Notes: generated by a model not told the origin, from the sequence alone. A stretch of 64,000 nucleotides of DNA from Limnephilus marmoratus (GCA_917880885.1 OU862910.1:11358710-11422709); one strand, 5' to 3'. Positions 1 through 11,000 are shown, counted from the stretch's first letter. A program made the numbers and translations.

Positions 1-290
1 GCGGGATCTCGGTATTTTTGGGATCCCGCATATTGAAAATATTCACATTTATATAAGGCAAATAAAACAATGAATTAATCAACTCCACATTTATTTACGT
101 CGGTATATATTACTATTAATATGAGATCAATCAAATTACACCGTTTATTTGTAACAAAAAAAGAATGAATTAATCAACTAACTACACATTTATTAAAGTA
201 TCACTATTAGTATGAGATCAATCAAATTACTCCGTTTATTTATCACAAAAACCCTATGACTTATCAATTAACTCCATATTTATTTACGTA

Positions 291-1665
291 TTACTACTAA
301 TTTGCCCTCTTCACAAGAAAGGAGACCCTATGAACTGCTCTAACTATAGGGGCATAACGCTGCTGAATATCTCATACAAGATCCTATCAAATGTACTGTG
401 TGGTAGGCTTATGAAATATTCGGATGGCATAATTGGCCAATATCAAACTGGGTTCCGTAAGGGGAAATCTACAACTGATCAAATCTTTTCACTGAGACAG
501 ATACTGGAAAAATCAATAGAATTTAATGTTGATACATACCATCTCTTCATAGATTTTAAGGCTGCCTATGACACGGTAAATAGAGAAAGACTGTACAGAG
601 CCTTGGATGAATTTAATATCCCAAGAAAACTGGTAAACTTAGTAAGGCTCACAATGTCTAATGTTGAGTGCCGAGTCAGAATACAACAGGATCTGTCAGA
701 CACCCTAAAGCCCTTCAATGGACTAAGACAAGGAGATGCACTTGCCTGCATTTTATTCAATTTAGCGCTGGAAAAGGCCATCCGAAATGCAGGTATACAA
801 ACCACAGGCCATATTTTTAACAAGTCTGTTCAGCTCCTTGCTTATGCTGACGATATAGATATCATCGCACGCTCAGAATATGAACTAAAATCGGCGTTTA
901 AAAGCTTAGCTACGTCGGCAAGGAACATGGGATTGGTCATCAACGAGGGGAAGACAAAATATATGCCCGTACATGGACGCCAAAAACCACCAAGTATACA
1001 GATAGATAATTATACATTTGAAACTGTCAACGAGTTTGTATATCTCGGTACTATTGGTGACGAATGACAACAATGTATCCAGCGAAATCAAAAGAAGAAT
1101 AGTAGCTGCAAATCGATACTACTTTGGGCTACAGAAGCATATGAAATCTCGCCACCTTACCAGAAGAACTAAAGTCCTGCTTTACAAGACCCTTATACGA
1201 CCTGTTCTTATGTATGGTTCGGAATGCTGGACAATCAGTAAGGGTGATGAAGGAGCCCTAGAAAGTTTTGAAAGGAAGGTGCTGCGAAGGATTTACGGCC
1301 CAGTCTGTGATAATGGAGAATGGCGTATCAGATACAACCAGGAGCTATACGATCTTTACGAGGACCCTAATATCTCCAAGGAAATCAAAACTGGAAGACT
1401 CAGGTGGGCTGGACATATCCAGAGAATGAGCGAAGGAGATATTCCAAAGCGAATTATGGATGGTGCACCTGGGGGTCGGAGAAGAGTTGGAAGACCAAAG
1501 CTTCGATGGCTGGATGGAGTGGTGAAGGATGCAAGCACCATCGGCATCCGAAACTGGCGCAACGCAGCACAACACCGACAGTCATGGAGGCAGGCTCTGC
1601 TGGAGGCCAAGACCCGACCTGGGTTGTAGAGCCACAGATGATGATGATGATGATGATTACTACTA
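291..1665 (+). mobile_element. 5'-truncated RTE-type LINE with 9-bp target-site duplication
   Basis: A non-LTR retrotransposon fragment runs from about 300 to 1656 and ends in a short ATG/GATG microsatellite (1637-1656) instead of poly(A), which is typical of RTE-clade LINEs. It is flanked by TTACTACTA at 291-299 and again at 1657-1665, so the target duplication is intact. The host sequence on both sides is the 75-bp AT-rich unit of the surrounding hAT element, so the LINE inserted later. The 5' end (endonuclease and early RT) is missing. Confidence 0.85.
330..1629 (+). pseudogene. RTE reverse transcriptase, C-terminal two thirds, frameshifted
   Basis: The first open segment (330-1067) begins NYRGITLLNISYKILS and continues with FRKGKSTTDQIF. 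It carries the RT palm motifs LFIDFKAAYDTV, GLRQGD and the catalytic LLAYADDIDII. A frameshift near 1060 moves translation to the frame of the second segment, which runs to the stop at 1627-1629. That segment has the RTE tail motifs LMYGSECWTI, GRLRWAGHIQRM and GRRRVGRPKLRWLDGV. Endonuclease and RT fingers are absent. The protein would copy RNA into DNA at a nicked target, but the truncation and frameshift make this copy dead. Confidence 0.85.
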
Positions 1666-1904
1666 GTATGAGATCAATCAAATTACACCGTTTATGTATC
1701 ACACAAAAAGAGTGATTTAATCAACTAACTCCACATTTATTTACATATTACTATTAGTATGGGTACAATCAAATTACACCGTTTTTTCTTCAAACACAGT
1801 AACAAATACTGAATAAAAAACGAAACAAATCTTCTTCAAAAAATACAAAAAGAAAATTAAAAAATCAACCAAAAAAAAACACATTTTAAACAGAAAATTT
1901 ACAA

Positions 1905-2090
1905 AGGATATATGTTACTTTAATTATTAAGTTTGTCAGCTTTTTTAACTGAAAATGTTTCCGAAGGAAACACAACATGTCCAAACTGTCGTCTGCCAAA
2001 CTACTGCGTATTTTAGACGCAATATAGCCAGCAGCAGAAGATGCCCTTTCGGCTTCCACACTTGTGGGCGGTATTCCTTTTAAGGATTTG
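1905..2090 (-). pseudogene. hAT transposase C-terminal (dimerisation) domain remnant
   Basis: Reading the minus strand from about 2090 gives a peptide containing IPPTSVEAERASSAAGY, then IASKIRSSLADDSLDMLCFL. This is the hallmark C-terminal block of hAT-family transposases, with the conserved PPTSVEAER and SxLxxDxLDxLxFL positions. No upstream catalytic domain is intact here and the frame breaks just upstream, so I call it a fossil. It lies inside the element that spans 1-2340. Confidence 0.8.
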
Positions 2091-2340
2091 TAAGTGAATG
2101 AAAGATATTTTCCCCAGATTCATAGAGAGTCATTTCTTTTTTTATAGTCAAGTGTGTTAGCTCGAGATGGTGACGGACAAAGTACATTACTGCCAGTCAG
2201 CGAGCGGTCGTGCTCGCAAGAGGTCGCGTGCACGCTTTTTTTCAGTCCTGCAAATCCCGCGCCCGTAATCCCGCATCTGGAAAATGGCGCCGGATCCCGC
2301 AATACCGAGATCTCGGTATTCCGGGATTGGAAGCCCTAGG

Positions 2341-3370
2341 CACATGCCTGTGTTGTGGTGGCCGAATTGAAATAATTTAACTATAAAATAATAAGGAATA
2401 AATAAATAACCAAGATTTTATTTTCGAATATTCTAAATATTTGCAGCTTTCTCTCTTGGAGGTTCTTATTGTGTAGTTATTGTTTTGTTGATTTTGCATT
2501 GAGTTTATAAAAATTTAAAGGTTGGTGAATATTGATATATTATCTATTTGGAATTAACACATTAATTTCTAATTATTTGGGAATTACTCGAGCATGAAGG
2601 TAAAGTTACAATGGTTTGCTAAACGATTAAATCACTTGGGAAATAATACACACAATATTGTATTGATGTGTCCTGTGAGTAGTTTTATTATTTGTGTTTA
2701 ATGTTTTCATGTCTTCTCTTCTTGCTTTTATTGTCTTTTGCTATTTTCTTTCCTTTGCAATCTTTGGCTTATTCATTTCTTTTGAATGTTCTCTACATTA
2801 TGTATGTACATATATTGTATTTAAGTTTTTCTCTAATGCGATGAAGATGTTCTCGTTGACTAGCAAACACTGCAAAGAAAATATAAAAGTAACCTTCGTA
2901 ATATATCACGTTACCTAACAGTAAAGATGATGGAACAGTAAAATAAAATAAAAATTATGCCAAAATTGCAAATTATTTTTTACTCCCTTTTGTATTCCTA
3001 TCCCAGTGTCAAAGTATCATAATAATTCATGTTAACTCCGGTATCTGTGTATATTTTTTAACTATGATAATAAAAAATAAATTTATTTTACGACGCCCGT
3101 CCAGGACAGATTTCCGCAATCAACACAACTTCAAAGTTACGCTGGTTGCGGAAATTCAATTTCCAGGGCGCAAATTGGACGCGACTTGTTCAATACGATT
3201 CTGAAAATTGTACACTCAGGAGTTGTGAAAATTGCAGAAGTTATTAGATTCACCGAGTGTATATTTTTGATCAATCTTCAGGCTCTTTAGAAGATTATTC
3301 ATTCATTGTCTGTTTAGTTTAGTCGACAGAATAATTTTTAATAACTTATAAAAACAGTTTATTTATAAAT
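2341..3370. other. AT-rich spacer downstream of bunched, no gene seen
   Basis: No coding exon, RNA gene or clear repeat end was recognised. The only structure noted is a weak inverted pair around 3107-3185, with CAGGACAGATTTCCGCAA opposing TTGCGGAAATTCAATTTCC, probably the residue of a small foldback element. This stretch lies beyond the inferred 3' end of bunched. Confidence 0.4.
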
Positions 3371-3394
3371 AAATTCTGCTGTGTAATTATTGTT

Positions 3395-3437
3395 ATGCTT
3401 GTTAGCTGTTTCGCCTTCTGAAGGCATTATCAAACTG
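3395..3437 (-). ncRNA. Hammerhead-ribozyme-like motif, degenerate (family D, left arm)
   Basis: On the minus strand the order is TTTGATAA, stem II GCCTT-CAG-AAGGC, then GAAA (3412-3409) followed by CAGCTAAC. Two positions of the CUGANGA box are altered (C3 to U, G8 to A) and the cleavage triplet is lost. Confidence 0.35.
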
Positions 3438-3446
3438 TTTGAATGT

Positions 3447-3490
3447 CAGTTTTATAATGCCTTCAGAAGGCGAAATAGCTGTCTCATGTA
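3447..3490 (+). ncRNA. Hammerhead-ribozyme-like motif, degenerate (family D, right arm)
   Basis: Seen: stem II GCCTT-CAG-AAGGC, then GAAA (3472-3475). The following TAGCTGTC gives a short stem III and a GTC cleavage triplet ending at 3483. The catalytic CUGANGA box is degraded to TTTATAA, so activity is unlikely. The family assignment rests on the better 35.7 kb copy. Confidence 0.4.
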
Positions 3491-3525
3491 ATAATTATTA
3501 TTACACAGCAGAATGTGTTTATACT

Positions 3526-4620
3526 GCTTTTATGTCTTGCTAAGTCTTATGTAATTTTTGTAACCAGATAAACCAGAACACTTTTTTTAAAAAGTGACGA
3601 TGAACCTAGGTTAGGTTAGGATTTTCAGGCTTTATATTCTTAATTTTCATCGCTTTATATTCTTAATTTTTTAAAGCATTTTTAATTGTCATGGAACCAT
3701 TATTTTAACACATTACTTACCTCTTCAAGCCCTTTTGATTGTCCATAAACATAATAAAGCTCTATACCACTGACTTTCTTTTTGGGATACTTGTACTGAA
3801 CAACTTACGGATGTGTGCATTGTTAAACATTTCTTCAGACCGATTCATGGATGGTTAGAAAACTCAGCTATCATGGAGAGAATTCATTTCTGTATTCCCG
3901 ATGGTTATCTTCGTCACAGACAGCATAGACTCTTTCATCTCCCAACCTGCAGGACTAATTTGCTGTTTGGTTGTTATAGTGGTCATGCCGGTGGGGATGG
4001 CAACTGCTGCTGACTCGACATAATATTTAATATCAATGAAGCTGCATTTAAAAAGCAAGCTCTATTGCTGGTAGTGTTAATACCGAATCTTTTATATGTA
4101 TGTAATTCTGATTTATATATATATATATTTTTTTTTTTTTAATAATAAATAATAAACATTTTTTGTGTGGTTAGTTACTTTGGCATCCTTGCGAATTTAA
4201 ATAATAATATCAGTTTTGTTTATCTTTATTTGTACACCTGGTATATTTTTTACTCTTTTACATCTACCAAGTGAGGTTTCAACACAACTTTTGCTATAAA
4301 GGCTTACTAAAACACCGATGATGTCACTCTATTACCATTCCGCAGTGCTTTTTACTTATAAAATTATTTTGTTATCTAGGATTCAATTCGCACCAATCCA
4401 TGTAGAACTCGCAAAGTGAGGACAGGCGGCAATGTATTGCAGTTGGATGATGTCATCATATTGAAACAGATTCATACAAACCATTAATCACAATCCCAAG
4501 AAACATTACCTTTTATTTCTGTAGTCTCTTTGTAGAAATAAGGAGAAACAATTTATTCCAACCTTTTACATATTTGATTCCAAAGTTTCATGGCAATAAA
4601 TAGACTGAAGGAAAACACAA
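3526..4620. other. AT-rich flank downstream of the bunched poly(A) site
   Basis: No gene is supported here. Open frames such as 3813-4013 and its antisense partner lack recognisable domains and codon bias. This is taken as the 3' flank of bunched. Confidence 0.4.
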
Positions 4621-6895
4621 GTTCACATAGTTTTTAAATATTTTATTGGATATGAGGAACATTTTAGGTATGTAGTAAGCTATATAATGGACAGTGTATA
4701 ATATTTACAAGTTTACATGGCGTAATTAGAATATCTATATAAGTTTGTAGACACACGTCCATATCAAGTCTGCGCTTCCGATATACCTTTGTTCATTTCC
4801 AGCCTTTCTCGCTCTTTCTAGCACTCAAACTTCCTTCACATTATATTGCTTTGCCTGGCCAATTTAAAAAGCTCTTCATATGTTCATTAAAAAGTTTCAT
4901 TATATACAAGTATTTATAGAACTTAATAGTTAAGTGATTTATTTACATTCATTTGTCACTTGTTTATATTATAACTACAACTAAATACAATCTAAATAAA
5001 CAATTGAGTAATAATTATTAAACAAAATTAGCTATAAGGCTAGTTAATGTATCCTGGATATTTCATACAAATGAAAAGTTAGCTTGGAAAACTAACGCAG
5101 CTGTGAAACCGCTTCTCCTATATATTATTTGATAATTAATAAATAGATCATAGCTCATAACGAAATCATTGATAAAATATATTTAAACCTAAGACTTGTT
5201 TGTATCTCTTATGCGATGTGCATAAAGGGAAATTACAATTAACGATTCATCTCGATGAATTTCTCATTCACACATTCGTTCCTCCTAGTCGACATAACAT
5301 AGCAAAACTATATTTTGAATTAAATAAAAAAACTGCTGTTAAATTTAATTTAAAATATACGACATAACATAGAGCACAGCCATAGTGACTTTTTAACATG
5401 ATTTCTGTCCTTCTGGCTGCGGTTAGGAGCTACGCTTTACAGCAAATACATCCTTCTCCATACGTATTCACTACATATTCACACTCCCGCCTCGCCGCCT
5501 CCGTACCGCCGGACGTACACATCTAAAAAGCATCAGGGTTTATAACATACGAATAAGCCTCCACCTAACATATCCACATCACGTCCAAACAAACAAACAA
5601 ACAAACCAACCGATCAAATGCCATCGGACTTGCACATGCACACGCATACTGAATGTTAGTGCCAAAACTGTATCTCTAAATATCTTATGTAAGAGTAAAA
5701 CAAACCTAGTTTCCTAGTTTAGTTACCGAGTGCAACCAACCAAAGCTTTATCATATCAATTTGGAATGCGATAAGCCAAATATCTTTAATACTAAAACAA
5801 AATCTACCGAATAAAAGTATGATGTGATAATATAGTCAAGCTGTGATAATTAAAAATTACTTAGATTTTAGAGGGAAACAATGACTTACTTCATTGTTTG
5901 GTAGCTTAACAATAACCTCACTGAAACTACAAATACATTACATTGTTTTGGCTTACATCAACAGTAGTATAGAGGACAGGCAAAGTTTAATTCATTCAAA
6001 GGGTTGTTTTTACCGAAACAAACAAAACAATTCACACAAGCAGATCAAAATAATATTCAGCAACTTTTTATTTGCGCAGCAAATATTCTCCTTACTTACG
6101 AGAGAAGTTAAGTATTTAACTGACAAGATTTGCAAATATATTTAGAAGAATTATTGAAAGGAAGAATAGACGATTAATTAACGATGAAGCATTTGGACTA
6201 GGACTACCGTAGCAGAAAACAACGCTATCTGCTCAAGTATTACAATTTATTGATATTTAATACTCCAAGGTATAGAGTCCCATTAGCAGTAGTGTAGTTT
6301 ATACAGTATGTTCCTTTCTTCTTATAAATACAAGGGAGGAATAAAACTAAGTCAAACCCATCAGTCAATTTGTGGTTACATCGTGAACAGCAGCTATTTC
6401 TATTTAAGTAAACACAGTTTCATTGTTATTAAAACAATATCATCCACGGAGCATAACGCAATGCAGCACGCATAACACGGATATGCGGTATCCTAACAAT
6501 ACAGTACATTGTTGGCCACTCGTTATACGGGCTAAAATTACATATTCCTTAGTACAATACAAAGTTTCAAACGTAGGAGGGTCCAAAATCTTCTTTTTAT
6601 ACAATTTTACATTCAAATTGACAATCAATTACAGCTGAAGAGCTTAATCTGCGTCTGACTACAGAATGAAAATACACAATATGTACATTTCTTAATGTAC
6701 GCCTTCAGAGGGCCGTCATATTCCAGTCTTTTCAATACAATCAATCAATCCATCACACTTCTGTCTGGAGAGATTCCACTCGTGTCCTTGCCACATCTCG
6801 GCGCAGCAGTTCAGCGACACGCCAAGTAGAAAAATAGAAGATTTATAAAAACCTATGGGACTAGACTCCCTCGGGTGCGTGTCAATAGCTAGAAC
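4620..6895 (-). other. bun: Inferred 3'UTR of bunched
   Basis: About 2.3 kb between the bunched stop codon and the candidate poly(A) site contains no transposon end that I recognise and no convincing ORF on either strand. That contrasts with the repeat-filled introns and is what an unspliced long 3'UTR looks like. The exact end is inference, because no transcript is available. Confidence 0.5.
4642..4647 (-). promoter_or_regulatory. Candidate poly(A) signal of bunched
   Basis: The minus strand reads AATAAA here. About 20 nt downstream lies a GT/T-rich stretch (TGTGAACTTGTGTTTTCC), which fits a cleavage and polyadenylation region near 4620. Other AATAAA hexamers exist further upstream in the 3' region, so alternative ends are possible. 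Confidence 0.45.
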
Positions 6896-7093
6896 CTAAG
6901 ACACGGGGCCGCTGGGCGGCGAGGGGGGCGCGGGGGCCACCAGCTGCGCCAGGGTGTCCTGCGTGGCGTGCGAGCGCAGGATGGAGTTCTCCACTTCCAG
7001 CTGGTTGATGCGCTCCATCAGCTCTGCGATCTTCTCCTTCAGCACCTCTACCTCCTCGCGCACCGCAAACATCAAGTGCGACTTCACCAGGTC
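6896..7093 (-). CDS. bun: bunched (TSC22-domain protein), shared terminal coding exon
   Basis: This exon encodes the second half of the TSC box and the leucine zipper. It starts [18 protein letters not shown], continues through [19 protein letters not shown] with hydrophobic heptads, then ends in a proline-rich tail ([14 protein letters not shown]) and TAG at 6898-6896. The acceptor is a clean CTCAG at 7098-7094 and the exon is entered in phase 0 with GAC. TSC22 proteins form homo- or heterodimers through this zipper and regulate transcription and growth. In flies bunched acts in growth control and epithelial patterning. The bases at the third codon position are strongly G/C, unlike the surrounding introns. 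All predicted isoforms share this exon. Every residue expected in the TSC box is present, so I am very sure of the family. Confidence 0.95.
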   Translation of the reverse strand, partial: DLVKSHLMFAVREEVEVLKEKIAELMERINQLEVENSILRSHATQDTLAQLVAPAPPSPPSGPVS

Positions 7094-7511
7094 CTGAGAA
7101 CAAGCAGAAAACCACTGCGTTAATCAATGTGGTCACATACAATCAATAGGTATTTACCTATCTGCATTATTATAGTATTAAAAATCATTTCGTAATGAAC
7201 AACCCGTATCACAGAGTGTGTATATATCAGAATATTGTGACACTATTCCCGAAAAACAACTTGAATAGTCAGATAAAAAAAAATTATCTTCTTGAAAAAT
7301 CGCGATAAAAATTCTGAAATGTTTTTTCAGTCATATTTTTTTAAAATTTAGAAATAATAATTTTAAAATAAAATTATTACGTAATCCGTTCAAATAAATG
7401 AAACACTATTTTACGTCAGTAAAATATTCGTATAAATTTCTTGTAAAAAAAATCTTCCACATTCGAAATTATCGTAAAAAGAGGAAAATATATTCAAAAC
7501 ATGAAACGTAC

Positions 7512-7607
7512 TTCTGGATTGGGAACGACCACATAGCAGGCATTCTCCTGCCCTCTCTGCCTGATCTCGTAGAGACAGCAATCACGAGTAACATCATCGA
7601 CCAACAT
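7512..7607 (-). CDS. bun: bunched, alternative first coding exon of a short isoform
   Basis: An ATG at 7607-7605 in good context (GTGAAGATGT, A at -3) opens 32 codons. They begin MLVDDVTRDCCLYEI and end VVVPNPE, followed directly by a donor GAA|GTACGT. The exon ends in phase 0, exactly what the terminal exon at 7093 requires after an intron of 418 nt. Translation past the donor hits a stop within five codons, so splicing is needed. A TATA box and CAGT initiator lie 230-260 nt upstream, and no ATG occurs between the initiator and this start. The product would lack the AIDNKIEQAM half of the TSC box but keep DLVKSHLM and the zipper. Family members with alternative short N termini are known. This particular N terminus I do not recognise. 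Confidence 0.75.
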
Positions 7608-7829
7608 CTTCACGGAGTTTTTTTTATTTTACTAAGAAAAGAACTAAAGTGCGATTAACGAGCGCGCGACACAACGCTCCGTGGCGAACTGAGACGTAGC
7701 GAGAACTGAAGTTGGTCGGAGTAGGGAGGTTATTAATTACAGGCGACTGGCGGAGCAAGCGACAATTTTCAGAAAACGGTGGAAAGCGAAAACGTAGGTT
7801 ACGAGACGTTCGCTATTATCCTTCGCGGC

Positions 7830-7868
7830 GGCGACTGCCAGTCTGCGGGGCGAGCCGCCCGTTTTATA
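7830..7868 (-). promoter_or_regulatory. TATA/Inr core promoter for the short bunched isoform
   Basis: The minus strand has TATAAAA at 7868-7862. Centred 32 nt downstream is GGCAGTC, with the A of the arthropod CAGT initiator at 7836. The surrounding 400 bp is unusually GC-rich for the window. The transcript would run toward the first exon at 7607. A second initiator-like TTCAGTTC lies at about 7708. Confidence 0.6.
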
Positions 7869-8045
7869 CACACTGTATGGAAAACAGTCGATACGATAAA
7901 GTACCGACACCGACACCGAGCCGACAGCGTCAGCAGCCGAGATAACAAGCCGGCACATGGCTCATGGCTCGGCCACAGACACAAGCACAGGCACAGGCAC
8001 AGGCCACAGGCAGTCAGGCGCTGCTGTACGCTAGTTCAAGGTTCA
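7850..8045. repeat. Low-complexity GC-rich stretch upstream of the short-isoform promoter
   Basis: Short imperfect repeats occur here: ACCGACACCGAC near 7905, and AGGCACAGGCACAGGC near 7990. They lie immediately upstream of the inferred TATA box and may be promoter-proximal sequence. Open frames across it look like composition artefacts. Confidence 0.4.
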
Positions 8046-8315
8046 CTTTACGCTTATTTTATTAATTTATTACTAAATATTATCGTAGAGGTTTTTGCCA
8101 CTGCAATATTGCTAAATTCAGTCAAGGAGTGTCGCGGCACTGCCAAATATAACCGGGCGCCAGGGAAACATCTACAGGGTATTTTTTATACATCTATTTA
8201 AGTCCCGGCTTCCCGCATTTCTACCGATTTATCAGATATTTTCCTTAAATACTGTTAAGTTTTGAAGCTCTTAAAAAAATATATGTTATTCTTGAAGATA
8301 ATATCTATAGATTCC

Positions 8316-8471
8316 TAAGGGTGCGTTTCCATAGAAGCGGAGCTGAGCTGAGACTTACAAAAATTGACCAATGATATTGCTCAAATCACAGAGATGGGTG
8401 ATTTGAGAAATATCATTGGTCAATTTTTGTACGTCTCAGCTCAGCTCCGCTTCTATGGAAACGCACTCTTA
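8316..8471. mobile_element. Foldback MITE, 156 bp
   Basis: Two arms of about 72 bp are near-perfect inverted copies. The left outer end is TAAGGGTGCGTTTCC and the right end reads GGAAACGCACTCTTA. The inner parts ATTGACCAATGATATT and AATATCATTGGTCAAT face each other across a loop of under 10 nt. TA or TAA at the borders suggests a TA-type target. It lies in the intron upstream of the short bunched isoform. Confidence 0.8.
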
Positions 8472-9685
8472 CGCCGAAACGGCAATTATATGAAATTCCC
8501 TCGATAGAAAAAAAAACGCTAAGTATGCTCCAAAAATTATTATAAACACGTTTTTTCAGTTATTTTACAATTTAAATGTACGAAAAAATTCAGTGTTTCT
8601 TTAAATGCTATTTTAGACAATCCTCACGAGATTTTTGCTCTATTTTAAACGAGTCATGTTTTATTAAACATTTTCACAATTTTCGCTAAAATATTATCAT
8701 TTTTAATATTAGCGTGCTCTCTCTAACATTCATATTTACATATCTCTCTATCTTCTTATTTTTGAGAGGGTACACCGCGCTTTAAATCCTGGTCCTGGAT
8801 TTGGAAAAAATATTAAGTATATGACTTACAATGACATCATGGAAAGTGGCGCCATTTCCGACATTGTGACTCCTTTAGGATGTTTGGACTAAATGACTAA
8901 CCTTTGATGCAGCATTGCAAACTAAACCACAAAAACCGCAGCACACATTCGCATCACTTACATCATCCTATTCATATAATATTACCTCACACGAGGAGCA
9001 AGAAAGTGTCGTCTAACCATTATTTATCAATGTCTAACCTTGTAATAATAAAAGGATTTAGGATGCTAGTGGACTTGATAATGACTATTATTGGCGATGA
9101 CTGGACTGTTGTTGTTTTATAATATTTTATAATGGTCGTTGTTAACGTACCGTGGAATTGTCGTCATTGCAATAATGGTCGATATGAATAAATCGTTTAT
9201 AGCGAAAAATTCCATTGAATCTATTATTGCGCTGTTCACGCGACGAGCGAACGGTACGGGGACACCGATACACTTTATCCTCTGCTGACACTGACACTTG
9301 GACACTTGAACACTTGGACACTCGTGGAGTGTGCAATTAAATACTGGAAAGACTAACTTGACAAAGACAGGGAACCAGAAAAGGCGTTAATTGTATGTGA
9401 GAAATTAATTATGTATAACTGATCAATTCTACGGTAATGCGACACGACAGGTATTCGCGACATTATTAATTATTGCTAATTCGCTATTAAAAGGAGCGTG
9501 GCATTGGACTATAATTCTAAGAAATCGAAATACATATTATTACCTATAATACACGCGATTAGGAAGCGTGCAAATACTACTAAACATGTGAGCCAACTTA
9601 CGTTACTACAATTAAGAACGTTATTAGTCGTGTTTACAGTCGTCGATGAACTGACCGAGTGATTTCCTATTGATTTGTTTGGTTA
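8472..9685. other. Intron of bunched, nothing recognised
   Basis: AT-rich sequence with no exon, RNA gene or clear element. Short runs such as CACTTGGACACTTG near 9295-9320 are simple direct repeats. Confidence 0.4.
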
Positions 9686-10424
9686 CTAACTAACTAACTA
9701 ACCATCACGCCGTTTCCCCGCAGGGGTAGGCAGAGAGGACGGACCGCCAAACAACTCGGTCTTGGCACACACTCTTTGCCTCACTCACATTCATACATCG
9801 TCTCATACATTCTCTTCTATTATTCTGACTTTTGACATGACCCGACTCAAGTATCTGATTCACTTGATCGTGCCATGTCTTCCTCGGGCGTCCCCGGCTT
9901 CTACCATTCCTTCTACCATTCACATTCGCGTCGTATATTCTTCTTACACTACTTCCTTCGTTCATTCGCTCAACATGCCCAAACCATCTGAGTGTCCCTT
10001 TCTTAATCTTACTCATTATGCTTACATCAGCCTTACATTCTTTGCGGATATCCACATTTCTCACACGATCATACATTGTTTTACCACACATACGTCTCAG
10101 GGATCTCATTTCAACAGCATTCAGTTTACTTTCATCCTTCCTCTGCCAGTTCCATGCCTCACTGCCATACATCAGGGTAGGTACCAGGACTCCATTGTGG
10201 ACTGCTAGCTTCGACTTTTTTGACAGTTTTTTATTTGTGCCAACGGCATTCAGTCCACCATTAATGGAGTTACCGGCATTCACCCTTCTTTCAATATCTC
10301 TTTCAGCCTTCCCATCTCTCGTAAACATACTACCCAGATACACAAACTCATCCACCTGCTCCAAGTATTCATCATTCACAACTATGTTGCATACTGTTTT
10401 CGTACTCTCTCTTTCAAACACCAT
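9686..10424 (-). pseudogene. RTE-like LINE reverse transcriptase, C-terminal fragment
   Basis: A 239-residue minus-strand open frame (9705-10424) has the tail of an insect non-LTR reverse transcriptase. It shows YLGSMFTRDGKAERDIE, RRVNAGNSINGGL, LMYGSEAWNWQ, GTLRWFGHVERMNE and GRSRGRPRKTWHDQV, ending SAYPCGETA. The catalytic YADD core and everything 5' of it are missing, so this is a 5'-truncated copy. The 3' tail is a (TTAG)n microsatellite read on the minus strand at 9686-9703, again RTE-like. The frame is intact, so the insertion may be fairly young. Confidence 0.85.
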
Positions 10425-10728
10425 GACTTATTATCATACCCGTTAATTTTTTTTAAATGTGAATACCTCACAAGAGTCCCAGCTCCCGTCTGGAGCCAGT
10501 GAGACTATAGCATCTCCAATTGGGGTATGTTGAGAGGTTGAAGGTAGTTGGAAAGGGAAGGAGATGGGAAAGAGGAAGGTGGAAAAGTATCCGGCTATTC
10601 AGATCTGGTCACTAAACACGACTAAAGTCATTTCAAGCAACACTTCAATTCTGAATAGTGGTCTTACACTAGGGCGATACTGAGAGTATCTTCCACTATG
10701 GAACGTGCCGCAAATATACTATATATTA
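10425..10728. other. Intron, possible unclassified repeat
   Basis: A purine-rich stretch at 10500-10590 (GGAAAGGGAAGGAGATGGG) resembles in texture one at about 56670-56720. I cannot classify it. Confidence 0.3.
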
Positions 10729-10948
10729 CTAGCTAACCCGGCAAACGTTGTTCTGCCATATTTTTTTCTGGATAGGGACACCCTATCCAGACACCCTATC
10801 CACCCCACCAGCGGTATGAAATATGTATACTTTATGACCTATTCTCATATCTACCAAATATACATTAAAAAAATCATAAAAATCGGTCGAGCCGTTTCGG
10901 AGGAGTGCGACTACAAACACCATGACACGAAATATTTATATATATGGA
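10729..10948 (-). mobile_element. Non-autonomous Helitron, 220 bp
   Basis: On the minus strand the element starts TCCATATATATAAATA at 10948. It carries the lepidopteran Helitron block CTCCGAAACGGCTCGACCG and ends GCCGGGTTAGCTAG at 10729. The borders are A before TC and T after CTAG, the expected Helitron insertion into AT. No target duplication is expected and none is seen. Confidence 0.75.
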
Positions 10949-11000
10949 TTTTAAATTAATTAATTGTGAAATAACACAAATCATCAAACAAAATGTATTT

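Larger units (their letters stand above)
1..2340. mobile_element. Degenerate hAT-type DNA transposon (left end cut by window)
   Basis: The region is bounded by related palindromic ends. At 1-31 there is a GCGGGATCTCGGTATT...GGGATCCCGC arrangement, and 2285-2335 carries GGATCCCGCAATACCGAG followed by ATCTCGGTATTCCGGGATTGG. Inside, on the minus strand at about 1905-2090, is a hAT C-terminal dimerisation domain remnant. A repeated ~75-bp AT-rich unit (core GATCAATCAAATTACACCG) occurs at about 125, 215, 1670 and 1765, and an RTE retroelement has split it. The right end read inward, TAGGGCTTCCAATCCCG, fits a hAT-type terminus. The left end lies outside or at the window edge, so the 8-bp target duplication cannot be tested. 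Confidence 0.6.
3380..3525. repeat. Foldback element carrying two opposed hammerhead-like cores (family D)
   Basis: The left arm starts at about 3383 with ATTCTGCTGTGTAATTATT, and the right arm ends at about 3515 with AATTATTATTACACAGCAG. The arms are inverted copies around a centre at about 3440. Each arm holds the block GCCTTCAGAAGGCGAAA (minus in the left arm, plus in the right). A diverged single arm of the same family lies at about 35690-35760. Confidence 0.7.

Noticed and set aside
6882..7142. 86-codon minus-strand frame over the terminal bunched exon
   Set aside because: It is the wrong frame of the TSC22 exon and reads through the acceptor; the TSC-box frame is unmistakable.
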